Below, piece after piece: positions 36,051-46,662 of a stretch of DNA of 64,000 nt. The notes under the pieces were generated by a model that saw nothing but the letters and a program-made list of their open reading frames with translations, was not told the DNA's origin and did no database searches. This DNA comes from Hoplostethus atlanticus (taxonomy: Eukaryota > Chordata > Actinopteri > Trachichthyiformes > Trachichthyidae). The DNA is taken from positions 124,001 through 188,000 of the forward strand of contig JAXDDX010000087.1 of NCBI GenBank assembly GCA_034670405.1, given 5' to 3'. Within the stretch, counting starts at the first letter, position 1, and each line of letters opens with the position of its first letter. The position numbers and the translations under genes are program-made.

Positions 36051-36650
36051 GACCTGCAGACACCCTGGTCCAGTCCAGTCCTCTTCCACTGGAAGCCCAC
36101 AGCCATGCATGGGGAAATTAAAGAAATCCACTGAAATCCACTTTAGGGGTAACAGTGAATCCTATTTTGGTGCGACGTTTGCTTCACAGCTTTACAGAAA
36201 CGATGTAACACTGGAGTTCAGACATGTGATAGACTTGTTATAGAACCCTGTGTTTTTCACATCAGAGAATTAAAATAAATGTAATTAGTGTTTGGTTGAG
36301 CTTTGGTACCAGTGCCAATGGCTGGTCCTTGATGTCATATGTGGATGTGCTTTCCTCATGGTTCAGAAATGCATCCGCCCTGTGGTTCGTCTCCCGCATT
36401 AGCTGCTGTGCTCTCCATCCTCTCCTGTCTGAATAATATGCTGGTGATGCAGCAGAACAGCACCAGACTCAGATTGCGGCTCGTGTTGGTCTGGGAGCAA
36501 TGTGCTTTATAGAGAGGTGACGTCTGATGCAATGTATTAGGCTGTAAAGTTAGCATTCCACCAATGTGTCGTGTAGTCCAAAATATATGAATGGGATTTG
36601 CAAGAAAAGCTAAATAACGTCTGTGGTACAGAAGTTTACTAGCTATACTA

Positions 36651-36995
36651 TTAGATTAGATTAGATTAGATTAGATTCAACTTTATTGTCATTGCATTGA
36701 GTACAAGTACTGAGACAACGAAATGCAGTTTGGCATCTAACCAGAAGTGCAAATAGCAGTAAAGTGCAGAGTATGTACATATGTATAGTGGTAGATAAAT
36801 ATTAAATAAACAGTAAGGGATAGTATGAATATGCTAAGATATATACAGTATGGACAATACTGAAAGTATGAACAGTGTGAAATGAATACGCTAGATATGT
36901 ACAGAATGAACAATAATGACAGTACAAACAGGGTACAAAATATATGGTGCAAAGGTGCAAAAATATAGATATATAAGCATATAGTGCAGGTACTG
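36651..36995 (-). repeat. retroposon 3' end with ATTAG microsatellite
   Basis: (attag)n at about 36651-36676 is followed by ttcaactttattgtcattgcattgagtacaagtactgagacaacgaaatg, a string common in teleost genomes as a LINE end. Repeated gtgcaaa and agtacaa words fill the remainder. Confidence 0.45.
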
Positions 36996-37419
36996 AAGTG
37001 TGGCAGTGGTAGGTAGATCACTGTTCATTGTTCAGTCACTGAAGGGAGGTGTGGGGGTACTGGGAGGTATTGTATACTATACTATATATATATATATACT
37101 ATGCTTATTCCATGAAATAAAACTAACATCAACTAACAACTTTTTCCCTGATCTCCTTCAATTACCTTTTATATCGATTGTTGCTAGCAAAATGCTAATC
37201 ATTTGGGAAAGGGGACTACAACAGCAAGCTACCTGGCGTGTTGACCTTCTAGTGTCAGCTGTAGGTATAATTGAGAGGAGAACATAAATGTTTGCCACCG
37301 CCATGAGACCAGTCAGTCGGGATTGCCATTGTTTGGTTTTATGTAACCAGCTATCCAGGATTTTCAAGCTTTGAGCGAGCTACATGCAACATGGACAGCT
37401 CCAGAGGAGCGGATTTAAC

Positions 37420-37600
37420 ATAAGATAAGATGAACTATTGATCCCCGTGGGGAAATTAGGTCGTTGTAGCAGCAAAAGTAAAATTATTCAGCAGGGAAAC
37501 AGGATATAAGAACACCTATAGAATATAAAAATGAGAAATAAAATGAAATAATAAAAGCAATAAACTAGACTATAAACAACTGTGGGGTAAGTAGACTGTG
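37420..37600 (-). repeat. LINE 3' tail
   Basis: taagatgaactattgatccccgtggggaaattaggtcgttgtagcagcaaaag is the reverse of the tails at 30.95 and 60.78 kb. Confidence 0.45.
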
Positions 37601-38324
37601 AAGTGTGAACTATGGGAAAGAAATGGATTACTAACATTTATGTTTTTCTCTTAAGAAGAACAATATAACTATAACAACTATTATAATGAATAAATATGAG
37701 CAATACAAAAAAATAAAAAAAATAAAATAAAAAAACAAAAAATAACAGTTGCTGCTGCCAAGGCTAGAGAAGATTGCTGGAGGAAAATTGCTGATAGTGT
37801 AAATGTTTAAGTAAATGGACATATCACTGCCCCTGTGGATGTGAAAAGATTTTCTATTAACAAAGTCTACCTGATGGAATATGGCTATAATCTATTGCCC
37901 TAATCACTCTCGGGAATCGTAATAAATTTCAGCGCACCTAAAGTGCAACAGTAAATTTCATTCATTATTGATAACTATCTCTACTATCTCTAATATAATA
38001 AATCATTATGGAAAGCAAGGAAATTCTGGCGGTCTCTAAACACCCTTGCCCTGCAAAGAGCCCTCAATAGTACCCCTCTGTACAGTTATTTTTTCCATTT
38101 GAATGCTATGTTTTTGTTCATATCTGTCTCAGTTTCCATGGTGATCTACCTTGCTGCTTTATGAGACCAAAAATCCAAAGTTAAGCCCAAAGTTAGCATA
38201 CACAGACACACAAACACTAGGTCTCTCTCTTTCTCACTCTCTCTCACTCCCATACCATATTTATCCCGTACCAGAGAGAGAAACAGGGAAGAGGGGAGAG
38301 AGAGTGACCATTATACTTACGTGC

Positions 38325-38370
<46 letters not shown>

Positions 38371-38371
38371 G

Positions 38372-38760
38372 TTTTTAGGTGTTTGCTACGTAGGGTGTGA
38401 CTGGGTGGTTGCTAGGTCATTGTTAGTGGTTTCTAGGGTGATACTAGCTCGTTGCTAGGTGATTAGGTGGCTGCTAGGTAACAACTAGTGGTTTCTAGGG
38501 TGATACTAGCTGGTTGCTAGGTGATTAGGTGACTGCTAGGTAACAACAAGTGATTACAAGGCTATTTTTGGTGGTTGCTAGGCCATTACTAGTGGTTGCT
38601 AAGGTTATTCAGGTGGTTGCCAGGGTGTTCCTAGGTGGTTGCTAGGTGATTTCTTGTGGTTTCTAGGTCATTACTAGTGGTTACTATGATATTACTAAGT
38701 GGTTGCTAGGGTCTTCGTAGGTGGTTGCTAGGTGATTCATAGTGGTTGCTAGGTCCCTTA
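38372..38760. repeat. GGTTGCTAGG minisatellite abutting an ltbp1 splice donor
   Basis: About 15 degenerate units of a ggtggttgctaggtgattac type run without a break to base 38757. The donor GT of the exon at 38762-38890 is at 38760-38761. A CA run (38328-38364) precedes it. Confidence 0.88.
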
Positions 38761-38761
38761 C

Positions 38762-38890
38762 CTCTGCACTCCAGCTTGGCAGGGTCGTAGTCCTGGCCAG
38801 TCTTACAGTAACACTCGTAGCTGCCCAGAGTGTCCAGACAGAAGCCTCCTTTACACACCTCTTGGGCAAACAACGTACACTCATCTGCAT
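38762..38890 (-). CDS. ltbp1: ltbp1 exon: calcium-binding EGF domain
   Basis: This 129-nt exon (acceptor tttgcag, donor GGTAAG, phase 1-1) begins DADECTLFAQEVCKGGFC, the LTBP1 repeat directly after the LAP-binding TB domain. It has six cysteines and a D-type hydroxylation motif (CLDTLGSYEC). The donor abuts a GGTTGCTAGG-rich minisatellite that fills the first 390 bases of the following intron. Confidence 0.93.
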
Positions 38891-39719
38891 CTGCAAACAG
38901 GCAGGGAGAGGGCAACATTAATTACTCTATTACTGTACAAACATCAAGTGAATTCAACTTCATGCACAGAAAGCACAGAACATTTGTAGTTAATTTGTAG
39001 TTAATACACATAAACAGACAGGCACATGATATGGATAAACCTATCAGGGACAAACCTTATTTTTCTTCAGTTTTTGCTTTGTCTATTTGCACATAAAATT
39101 CACAGGACCATGAACAAGAAAAGAAAAGTGTTCCCTCTGATGGTTTAATTGATGTTTGCTTGTTTCCCCTAATTGAAGACGTGTCCCTTGTTCTCTCTCT
39201 CTCTCTCTCCACCATATTCAGCAACTGCCAGATTTCCCTTCGCTTGACCGCTTCTTCAAAATAAAATTATTGAATTAAGGTTGATGAATCGGTTTTAGTG
39301 TTAGGGTATAACATCTTGCTTACATGAGGGAGCGGATAGGAGAAGAGAGGAGAAGAGAGGAGAAGAAATGTGACATCTCTAGCCAAGAGCTTCAAACCTC
39401 ATTCACTCGCACAGAGCTGGTTGCAGCTTTCAGTGCTGTTCCAACATTGGAACATCATCCCTCTAATTTCAGCTATAAGCAGGGTTCTACAAAAAGTTTC
39501 TTCATAGCACCAAAACTAATGATTGCTCCTGAAGAACCATATTTCTTTTAGACAGTGACCAACACCTCCTGTTTGCCTCATGTATGATGTAACCTGGAAC
39601 CACAGACAAAACTGAGGGATTTTTGGCATTTGCACAGTGGGTTTAGTCAAAAGTTTTCAAATATAGTTGCCAAAGATGAGCAGACCAGTAAAATTACCAT
39701 CCCTGTGGGTTAAACCTAC

Positions 39720-39809
39720 CTTTGTAGCTGTCAGCGATGGGTACTCCATACACAGAGTCTCCATTGGGGATAAAACCTCTTCCAGATGGACACATCTGGT
39801 TAAACTGGT
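39720..39809 (-). CDS. ltbp1: ltbp1 exon: end of LAP-binding TB and linker
   Basis: This 90-nt exon (acceptor ctttcag, donor GGTAGG, phase 1-1) reads DQFNQMCPSGRGFIPNGD. It supplies the eighth TB cysteine (QMC) and the conserved CPxGxGFxPxG linker that follows the TB domain in LTBP1. It is too short to recognise alone; its identity rests on fit with both neighbours. Confidence 0.9.
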
Positions 39810-39954
39810 CTGAAAGGTGACAGAAACATAGGTGCAAAGTTTTAGCTCACACTAGGGTCATTGTGTGTGTGTGTGTGTGTGTGTGTGTTTCTGTGCATAG
39901 CTAGACATGACTAGCCTTTACTAGGTACACCTAGACATTGAGTTAATAAATAAA

Positions 39955-40042
39955 GCAGTAGTTCTCAGTCCTGGTCCTGGAATACCACCGCCTTGCTGTT
40001 TTTCATTCTAGCCATCTAATGAGGCACTGGTTTATACCTGTG

Positions 40043-40073
<31 letters not shown>

Positions 40074-40336
40074 TGTTTTTAGGTGTTTGCAAGTAGGTGA
40101 TCACTGGTTCCTAGGGTGTGACTGGGTGGTTGCAAGGTCATTGTTAGTGGTTTCTAGGGTGATATTAGCTAGTTGCTAGGTGATTAGGTGGTCCTGGAGT
40201 ACCACCGCCTTGCTGGTTTTCATTCTAGCCGTCTAATGAGGCACTGGTTTACACCTGGGACGCCAGGTAAATGCAATGAGTACCTGGTAGGATAGAAAAC
40301 CAGCAGGGCGGTGGTACCAGGATTGAGAACCACTGG
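39955..40336. mobile_element. palindromic MITE interrupted by CA repeats and a minisatellite copy
   Basis: Left part 39955-40042 (gtagttctcagtcctggtcctgg ... ccgccttgctg ... gaggcactggtttatacctg) is repeated at 40191-40258. Its mirror image follows (ccagcagggcggtggtaccaggattgagaaccactgg, 40298-40336). Between them sit CA repeats (40043-40068) and a partial duplicate (40077-40190) of the start of the minisatellite at 38372. It looks like a tandem or slippage rearrangement of one palindromic element. Confidence 0.6.
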
Positions 40337-40339
40337 AAG

Positions 40340-41330
40340 TAAAGCATAAAGTATGCAGACAGGGTGGGGCTGATCATTTACTGTTCCACTAAATGTGAGC
40401 ATGGGCAAGATACTGATTCAAGCAACTTTGAATGTGAATAGCAAGACTGGTTCAAGCTAACAGCAAAGTACAACAGTGGTGTGCAGAAAGGCACCTGAGA
40501 ACCACAACTGGTCCAACCTTGAAGTGGTCCAAGCCAGCAGCAGAAGACTAAGCTTCCACTCCTGTACAGGCAGGTGGTGTTGGAATGTTTTCTTTGCACT
40601 GTGGAGCCGAGGTCACAGCTCCACTCAGGTTCAGCACCAGGGACAGCGCCCGTTCCCAATAGACTGTTTGCTGATTGAGTGGATGCCCCCTGAATTCTAC
40701 TGAGTGAAATGACAACGGCTTGGATTGCAAACTCACGGACTTGTAAGCTTGACATTTCCCCTCCTATCCCTCTGTCTCTCATTCCCTGCCCTTTGTGTGT
40801 CTCCCCAGGTCGAGTGTTCCGTCTGCACCTCTGACTGAAAGAGAACCCCCATCCCCCCATGCAGCAAGAGCCTTAGTTTCCCAGTTTTACCCACATTAAC
40901 AATAAAGAACTTCCTGTTTTGCACCTGAAACCTGGGTCTTTGTGTCATTTCCCCACAGCACACAATTGGCCCCTTTAGTACCAAATGAGCATTGTTTGAA
41001 CACCACAACATACATCATTATTGTTGACCTGGGACACCCTTTTTCAAATGGAAACTTCCAGCCGAATAAAGATGGTTCAAGAAACATGACAGTCGTTTAG
41101 CTCAGTCCAGACCTCAACGCAATAGAGACCATTGGGATGAGGTGGAGAAGGATGTTTGCAACATGAAAAATCTGCAGGCACGGCATGATGCTATGAGGTC
41201 AGCACCGACCGAGATTCCCCATGGAACATTTCCAGCACCTTGCTGAGTCCAGGCCTGGAAGAATTCAGGGTGTTCTGGAGGCAAAAGTGGGATACTAGCT
41301 AGGTGTACCTAATAAACTGGCCAATGAATG
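40340..41330 (+). mobile_element. Tc1-like transposon fossil split by a solo LTR
   Basis: Before the LTR come gtgtgcagaaaggcacctgag and ggtgttggaatgttttcttt. After it come cccctttagtaccaaatgag, cagtccagacctcaacgcaatagagacc (SPDLNAIET, the last catalytic motif) and ttccagcaccttgctgagtcc. The right end is gctaggtgtacctaataaactggccaatga, a well-known terminal sequence of fish Tc1-like elements. It is internally deleted and dead. Its end lies about 20 bases from the ltbp1 donor at 41351-41352. Confidence 0.72.
40600..40957 (+). mobile_element. solo LTR nested in the Tc1-like fossil
   Basis: 358 bp from TGTGGAGCC to CCCCACA, so 5'-TG...CA-3' with a short inverted TGTGG/CCACA. A 4-bp duplication GCAC flanks it (40596-40599, 40958-40961), and removing it rejoins the Tc1 sequence smoothly. 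An AATAAAG polyadenylation signal sits at 40901-40907, about 55 bases before the end, as expected for an LTR. Confidence 0.7.
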
Positions 41331-41352
41331 TGATTTCTGTCCTGCTCCTCAC

Positions 41353-41514
41353 CGGTGCCGTTGACAGGACAGGGGTGGACCTCGCAGTTGTCCCCCCAGC
41401 CGGCTCCCAGCGTGCAGCAGCATTCCTGCAGGGTGACGTGGCTGGTCAGCACACTCTCACACAGGTTCTTATCATTCAGATGGTAGTAGCACTCCTTGCG
41501 TTCCACTGACGACA
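41353..41514 (-). CDS. ltbp1: ltbp1 exon: LAP-binding TB (8-Cys) domain, first part
   Basis: This 162-nt exon has a pyrimidine-rich acceptor (ccttaag), a GGTGAG donor and phase 1-1. It begins VSSVERKECYYHLND and carries seven of the eight TB cysteines, including the ECCC triplet; the eighth is in the next exon. It corresponds to the LTBP1 domain known to bind the small latent complex through disulfide exchange with LAP. Mammalian LTBP1 has a hydrophobic FP dipeptide between the sixth and seventh cysteines of this domain. Here the segment reads CEVHPCPV, so the Phe is His. A Tc1-like element ends about 20 bases from the donor. Confidence 0.94.
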
Positions 41515-41602
41515 CTTAAGGAAGGATGGAGAAAAGGGGGGAACAGAGAGAAGAAAGACGAGTTAGATATAGTTCAGGTTTTAAACCATATGACTTTACA
41601 AC

Positions 41603-41680
41603 CCAAGAGTCTGCAGGTATTTGTTGCAACTGCAGCTGATTTCACTGACTGATCCTTAACCACAGAGGAGGAACTCATTA
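41603..41680. mobile_element. half copy of the TCTGCAGG hairpin MITE
   Basis: aagagtctgcaggtatttgttgcaactgcagctgatttcactgactgatcc corresponds to one arm and centre of the element at 29395-29524; the other arm is missing. Confidence 0.5.
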
Positions 41681-43809
41681 CTTTTTGCATACATTTTTAT
41701 GGGTAGTTAACTACTTAAAGGACCAACTATTTTGTCTGTCAAAGAAAAAAGGGAATTGCATTTCATCCTTTAAAATGTTTTTTTTTTTTTTTAAATTCCC
41801 ATAATTATCAAGATTGTAGAAGTCAGATATTACAAAGAGTCTTCTATTTATTTGTTTTAAGTTCACATACGACAGAAAGTTAACATTCCTAATAATGTTT
41901 GGATTTTGGTCCGGAGTGAGTGAAAATGTAGGAGGGATGGACGTAGAAACGATATACAAAAGAAAGGTAAAGCCGCACTAGTTAATTTAGGGAGACACTT
42001 TGTGGATTGCACTTTCAATGTTTTGATTTGTCACTTCCTGTGTTGTGCGGCTTCCCACCAGTGTCCACAGCCGACATCAGAATTTAATTTGGGTGGATTT
42101 AAGGCGTCTCAGTGAGGAGAGGATGAGACACTCTTCTCTGTTGTGGCTCCACTTTGTGATTTAGGCTGATAAGACAACTGGATTTTTACATCAAAACCGT
42201 CCCCAGTGCAGCTTTAACATTGCTTCACTTCTTCCTGTGTTGCAGCCAGATAGGGTTGTTTGGTTTGGATTCCAGTTTCTGGCAAGCAGCTGTCAGAGTG
42301 TGGCCATTAGAAACACAGTCAACATTCCTTGCACTTTATTTCAAATAAAATACAATTTTGTTAACATCACAATCAGTGGTCATGTGATTTTGAAATCTTT
42401 TTAAAAAATATATTTCTCTTGAGGGTAGCTTTAATGTAGTTCATCCAATGTAAAGTAACTGGTATCTTGGAAAACTGGACTGTAGCACCTAACACTGTGT
42501 TAGGTGCTACATCCAAGCAGAGAAAGACAGAGAGATAGACATAGAGAGAGGAGGAGAAAGAGAGAGAAGAAAGAAAGAAAAAAAAAATCGTCTATCTATT
42601 GATAAATCGTCTATCTGTCGACTGTCTTGAGACATTACTAGAATTGAGAAAGATATATAACTGTATTGTGCTAAACTGTGATATATTGCTTATTATCCAT
42701 ATTATCCATATCCATAATTTATTTATTGATTCATAGATTCATTCAATTTAATGCAAACGTTTTTCCTTTTGTGTTTGATATATTGAATTTCTGCTTTGGC
42801 AATATGTACACATGTACGTCATGCCAATGAAGCTGATTGAATTTAAATTATTCTTGAAGAATGTTAAAACTGATTAAAAGGCGTAGGAGGGGAATTAAGA
42901 ATTTTACTTAAATTATCAGAATATAACCTAAAAATTAAATTTAAAAAAACAAAATAAAAGAGTGGGGGGTGTCCGTTTAAAACTTAGGTTCCAACTCTGT
43001 CCAACTCTGCCCATGTCACTTTTGTGACAAGCTCTGGTTTGCTTGTAAATAGAGTCTTCCTAAATAAACCAAATACAAAAAATGCAACAAAATAAGGTTT
43101 TCCATGATAGTTCGGAACAAAGAAAATCTGTAGGTGTTATTAGGTATCAATAATCATAATCATTACTTGTTAGATTACTTGTTATCCCTTTTCTGCTGTG
43201 ATCCATAGTAAGAAACCATTTTTTTATGTTTAGAGCAACACATAACATTGGGACAATTAGAGGCTGTAGAGGAGATAGGCCTCATTATGGGTCTTGCCAG
43301 CCTCTACCCCAAGAAAACACATCTGCTTCGCTACGTGCATGCATGAACACCTGCACAGAAACCAATACACTTACTTCCCTTTCCCTTGCTTAGTAATGGG
43401 TTTCAGTCCTGCCTGGTTAATGCTAGCGATAATTACAGATAGCCAGCCATTTGTTTCCAATTGTTCATTCACAGACATGCATGCCTCTGTGGAAATCGCT
43501 TTGTGATTATGTAACGTCTGTTTGTGAACACACAGAGCAACCCTATTGCCTCAGAGAACATAGCTGATCTCAGTTAAACTCCAAAATGAGTGGGTTTAAA
43601 CCTACCCCTAGTTAATTGGTGTAACAAGAAATAGTTCTATGACAAACTATCCTCCTTGTGACTGAGGAAAGCTGAGGCTCTAATTCATATCCACTAGACA
43701 GACAAATTCACTTGGAAGAGAATGGGGCAGTCCTCTACCATGGGGACCATCATCCTGACCTCAACACACCACTCTAGGCATCCCCCACTGTTAGGGCTAA
43801 CCTGGTTTT
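41681..43809. other. ltbp1 intron, mostly unexplained
   Basis: It contains a perfect 15-base hairpin at 42481-42511 and a GA-rich stretch near 42515-42590. No exon or known element is recognised. Confidence 0.5.
42481..42511. repeat. perfect hairpin
   Basis: Arms tgtagcacctaacac and gtgttaggtgctaca (15 bases each) around one base. No terminator context; probably a MITE relic. Confidence 0.85.
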
Positions 43810-44915
43810 ATAACTTAAGTCCCAATTTATGCCAGATGTCACTTTGAGGTGCTTCTACTAACATAAACTATTATATGGGCTGGCACTGTCTTATTTATCA
43901 GATCTCATTGCACCATATATACCACCACACTCCCTCAGATCACAGGACGCTGCTACCTGTCTATCCCAGCAGTCAAAAAGAAAACTGTAGGTAACAGAGC
44001 CTTTTCTCACCATGCTCCCTGTCTCTGGAACAGTCTGCCTGCTGCGATTAGAGATGCTCTATTAATATCTTTAAATCCAGGATAAAAACTTCTCTAGCAT
44101 TTGGCCAATCACAGCTTCGTAAAATTACTGGGAGTGCCACAGGCTCTTCTTAGAGTAAGGTTAGACCTTGCACTAGCTCAGGTTCCTGCCGATGAGCATT
44201 TAGTTTCCATGTCCTGTTCTCCCGGTCTGTATGCTCCTGTTCACTCATGCTGGTCGTGTCTGTTTGTGTGAGTGTGAGAATGTGAATGAGTTCATCTACT
44301 GCTTGTATGGGTGTGTCTCCTATCTGTTTCCAGGCTGTGGCTAGGCAGTGTTGGTGTCCTCAGTGTTGGTGACCCCAAAGCCGGCCAGCCTGCCAGGCTT
44401 CCAGGGGCATCCCGCCCCAACCCCGACTGTCACCAGCTCTTCCAGGCGGCTCCCGACTGCACCCCCGGGGACAACCGACAGAGGGAGAGGGCGCTCGGAG
44501 GGAGGAGGGAGGGATGGAGGGAGGGACGGAGGGCGCTCTCCCACTCAGTCCTCTCCAGCTCGCGCCCTCGCCTCCGTCCCGGCACTCCAGCCGCAGACCC
44601 TCGCTCAGACGCGGCTGCTGCTGGCTCGCTCTCCGCTCCTCCAGTCAACCGGCCCTCGATCCTCCCAATTGCTGCCGGCTCCTGCATCCACGCCGCCAGC
44701 CTCTCACACTGGCGCGTCCCTCTCGCTCACACATCCACACACAGGTTAAAAAGGCCCGGCTGCACTCAGCCTTAATTGGCCGCAGCCACTGAGTCCAGCC
44801 TAAGCCTAACCCAGTCCGCCACAATGAGTTATTGTTTGCATAATGTGGGTGTTGTGAAGCCATCTGAGACTATAACTGTGATTACGGGCTATACAAATAA
44901 ACTTGACTTGTAAGC
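43810..44915 (+). mobile_element. L2-type LINE 3' end, split by a GC-rich block
   Basis: 43830-44340 matches the end of the reverse transcriptase and the start of the 3' UTR of the LINE at 1890-3378 (ctgtctatcccagcagtcaaaaag, ctctggaacagtctgcctgc). The tail gaagccatctgagactataactgtgattacgggctatacaaataaac is at 44855-44908. Between them about 450 bases of CpG-rich DNA replace the usual 3' UTR. Confidence 0.75.
44355..44800. other. GC-rich, CpG-rich block inside a LINE 3' UTR
   Basis: It is strikingly GC-rich against an AT-rich background, with many CG dinucleotides (gcgctcgg, ctcgcgccctcgcctccgtcccgg, gacgcgg) and gaggga repeats. It has no counterpart in the other L2 copies here. Open frames are long in several phases, as GC-rich DNA often gives, and show no family I know. 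It might be an inserted CpG island, a retroposed 5' UTR or an unannotated exon or promoter. Confidence 0.5.
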
Positions 44916-46662
44916 TGGTGCAATGCTTACATTATAACCAGACAGCAAACTGACAATTTATTAGTCTAGAATCAATATCAAGGCTTTCATGTTAATTAAA
45001 TTTAATCGATATTGGTCCACGCACTGAATACAGCAACATTATAGTACACGTCGACACCAATGACATTAGGATGAGACAATCGGAGGTCACCAAGTACAAC
45101 ATAGCCAGGACCTGTGACCTCGCTAGGAAGATGTGTCGGCATTGATTAATTGTCTCTGGCCCCTTACCTCTCGCGAGGGGTAATGATGAGAACTACAGCA
45201 GGACCACTGGCTGGCTAAGTTTTGTGAAAAAAAGGGATTAGTCTTTTTAGATAACTGGCCCTCCTTCTGGGGCAAACCCGGCTTGCTGAAAGCTGACGGC
45301 CTCCACCCTAATGGGTTAGGCGCTGCTTTATTATCTAGAAACATAGACAGATGTCTAAGAGAGAGGTGAAACATGTCCCTAGAGCTCGCCGGGTTGAAGG
45401 CGATTAGAGAACCTGCTAGGCATATAAGTACAAGGGGTGTGGAGTCTGCCGGGTTAGAGCTTACAGTAGATCAGACTGAGACTGTGCCCCCCCCTCACCA
45501 TTTTTCCCCCCATATCTACTGTCAAGTTTTACCAGTCTGCATTTATTTCATCCTCTGGCAGCGGCATCTCTCAATCTGAAAATTACAGTACAGTCCTTCC
45601 AATTAAGATTGTATCTTTCTCCCCCCCCCCCCCCCATCAAATTTCCTGCCGACCTACAATAAATTACAGCAACTTAATTGAAGTTAGACCCACGCATACT
45701 GCCATAAGCATTGACAAAAATTCTGGCAGTACTGAACGCCTCACTGTGGGCTTCATCTATATCAGATCATCATCATCAAAAGCGCTGCTGATCAATGATC
45801 TTATTATTGAACATAATCTGGACATGATGGGCTAAAGCCAAACAACTCTAATTGATGCCTCTCCTCCAAACTTTCTTAGTTCTCAGGTTGCCCAGGAGAC
45901 GGAAAAAGGTGGGGTGTTGCCCTGATATTTAACCCTATCCTTTTTATCAAATTTACATCCTGCGAAGTCCTGATTCTACACCCTACAGCTAGTCCAGTCA
46001 TTTTATTTAGCAGTACTTTACCGCCCACCCGGGCAATAATAATAATTCCGCCGATTCTCTCAGTAAGGCCTTCCTAGATCTTATTCAATTCGTTAATGAA
46101 CCAACCCACCATGGCGGCAACACCCTTGACCTAGTTCTGGCCCGTTCTTGTCAAAAAACAACCTATTTGATCCGTTTCAATCTGGCTTTAGATCTTTCCA
46201 CTCCACCGAAACTGCACTCACAAGAGTGGTCAATGATCTCCTGTTAGCTATTGACTCCAACTCAACCTCAGCACTACTGCTGCTTGACCTGAGTGCAGCC
46301 TTCGACACAACTGATCATATGATACTCTATACCAATTATATTGGTATCCGGGGATCAGCACTTTCTTTGTTTAGGTCCCATCTACTCAATAGATCACATG
46401 ACCTCATAGAGTTGCAATATGGACTTTGGTGTGCCACAAGGCTCTGTCCTAGGACCACTACTATTCTCTATCTATATGTTACCAATCGGTGACATCATTT
46501 GCAAATTTGGCATTAACTTCCACTGTTACGCCAATGACACCCAAATTTACATACCCGTCAAACCAACCGATAACACCCAATTTCAAAAACTAGAGGCCTG
46601 CCTATCAGAGGTCAAATGTTGGATGTCCCTAAACTTCTTAGTACTTAATAGCAACAAAACTG

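Larger units (their letters stand above)
34881..36067. mobile_element. probable hAT-type element with tRNA-like modules
   Basis: The ends CAGGATGACTACAGGT and (reverse complement) CAGGGTGTCTGCAGGT agree at 13 of 16 positions. Both are followed by aagacttttt/aagacc-type subterminal DNA; a lone fragment of the same end lies at 57568-57645. I find no matching 8-bp flanks, so the borders are provisional. Two tRNA-like pieces lie inside, at 35118-35168 on the plus strand and 35965-36050 on the minus strand. Confidence 0.45.

Noticed and set aside
40378-40860. A 160-residue minus-strand open frame
   Set aside because: It crosses the border of the Tc1 fossil and the solo LTR, so it cannot be one ancestral gene.
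44311-44792. Overlapping long open frames in the GC-rich block
   Set aside because: Frames are open in several phases on both strands, as expected from GC-rich DNA poor in stops. None shows a known domain.
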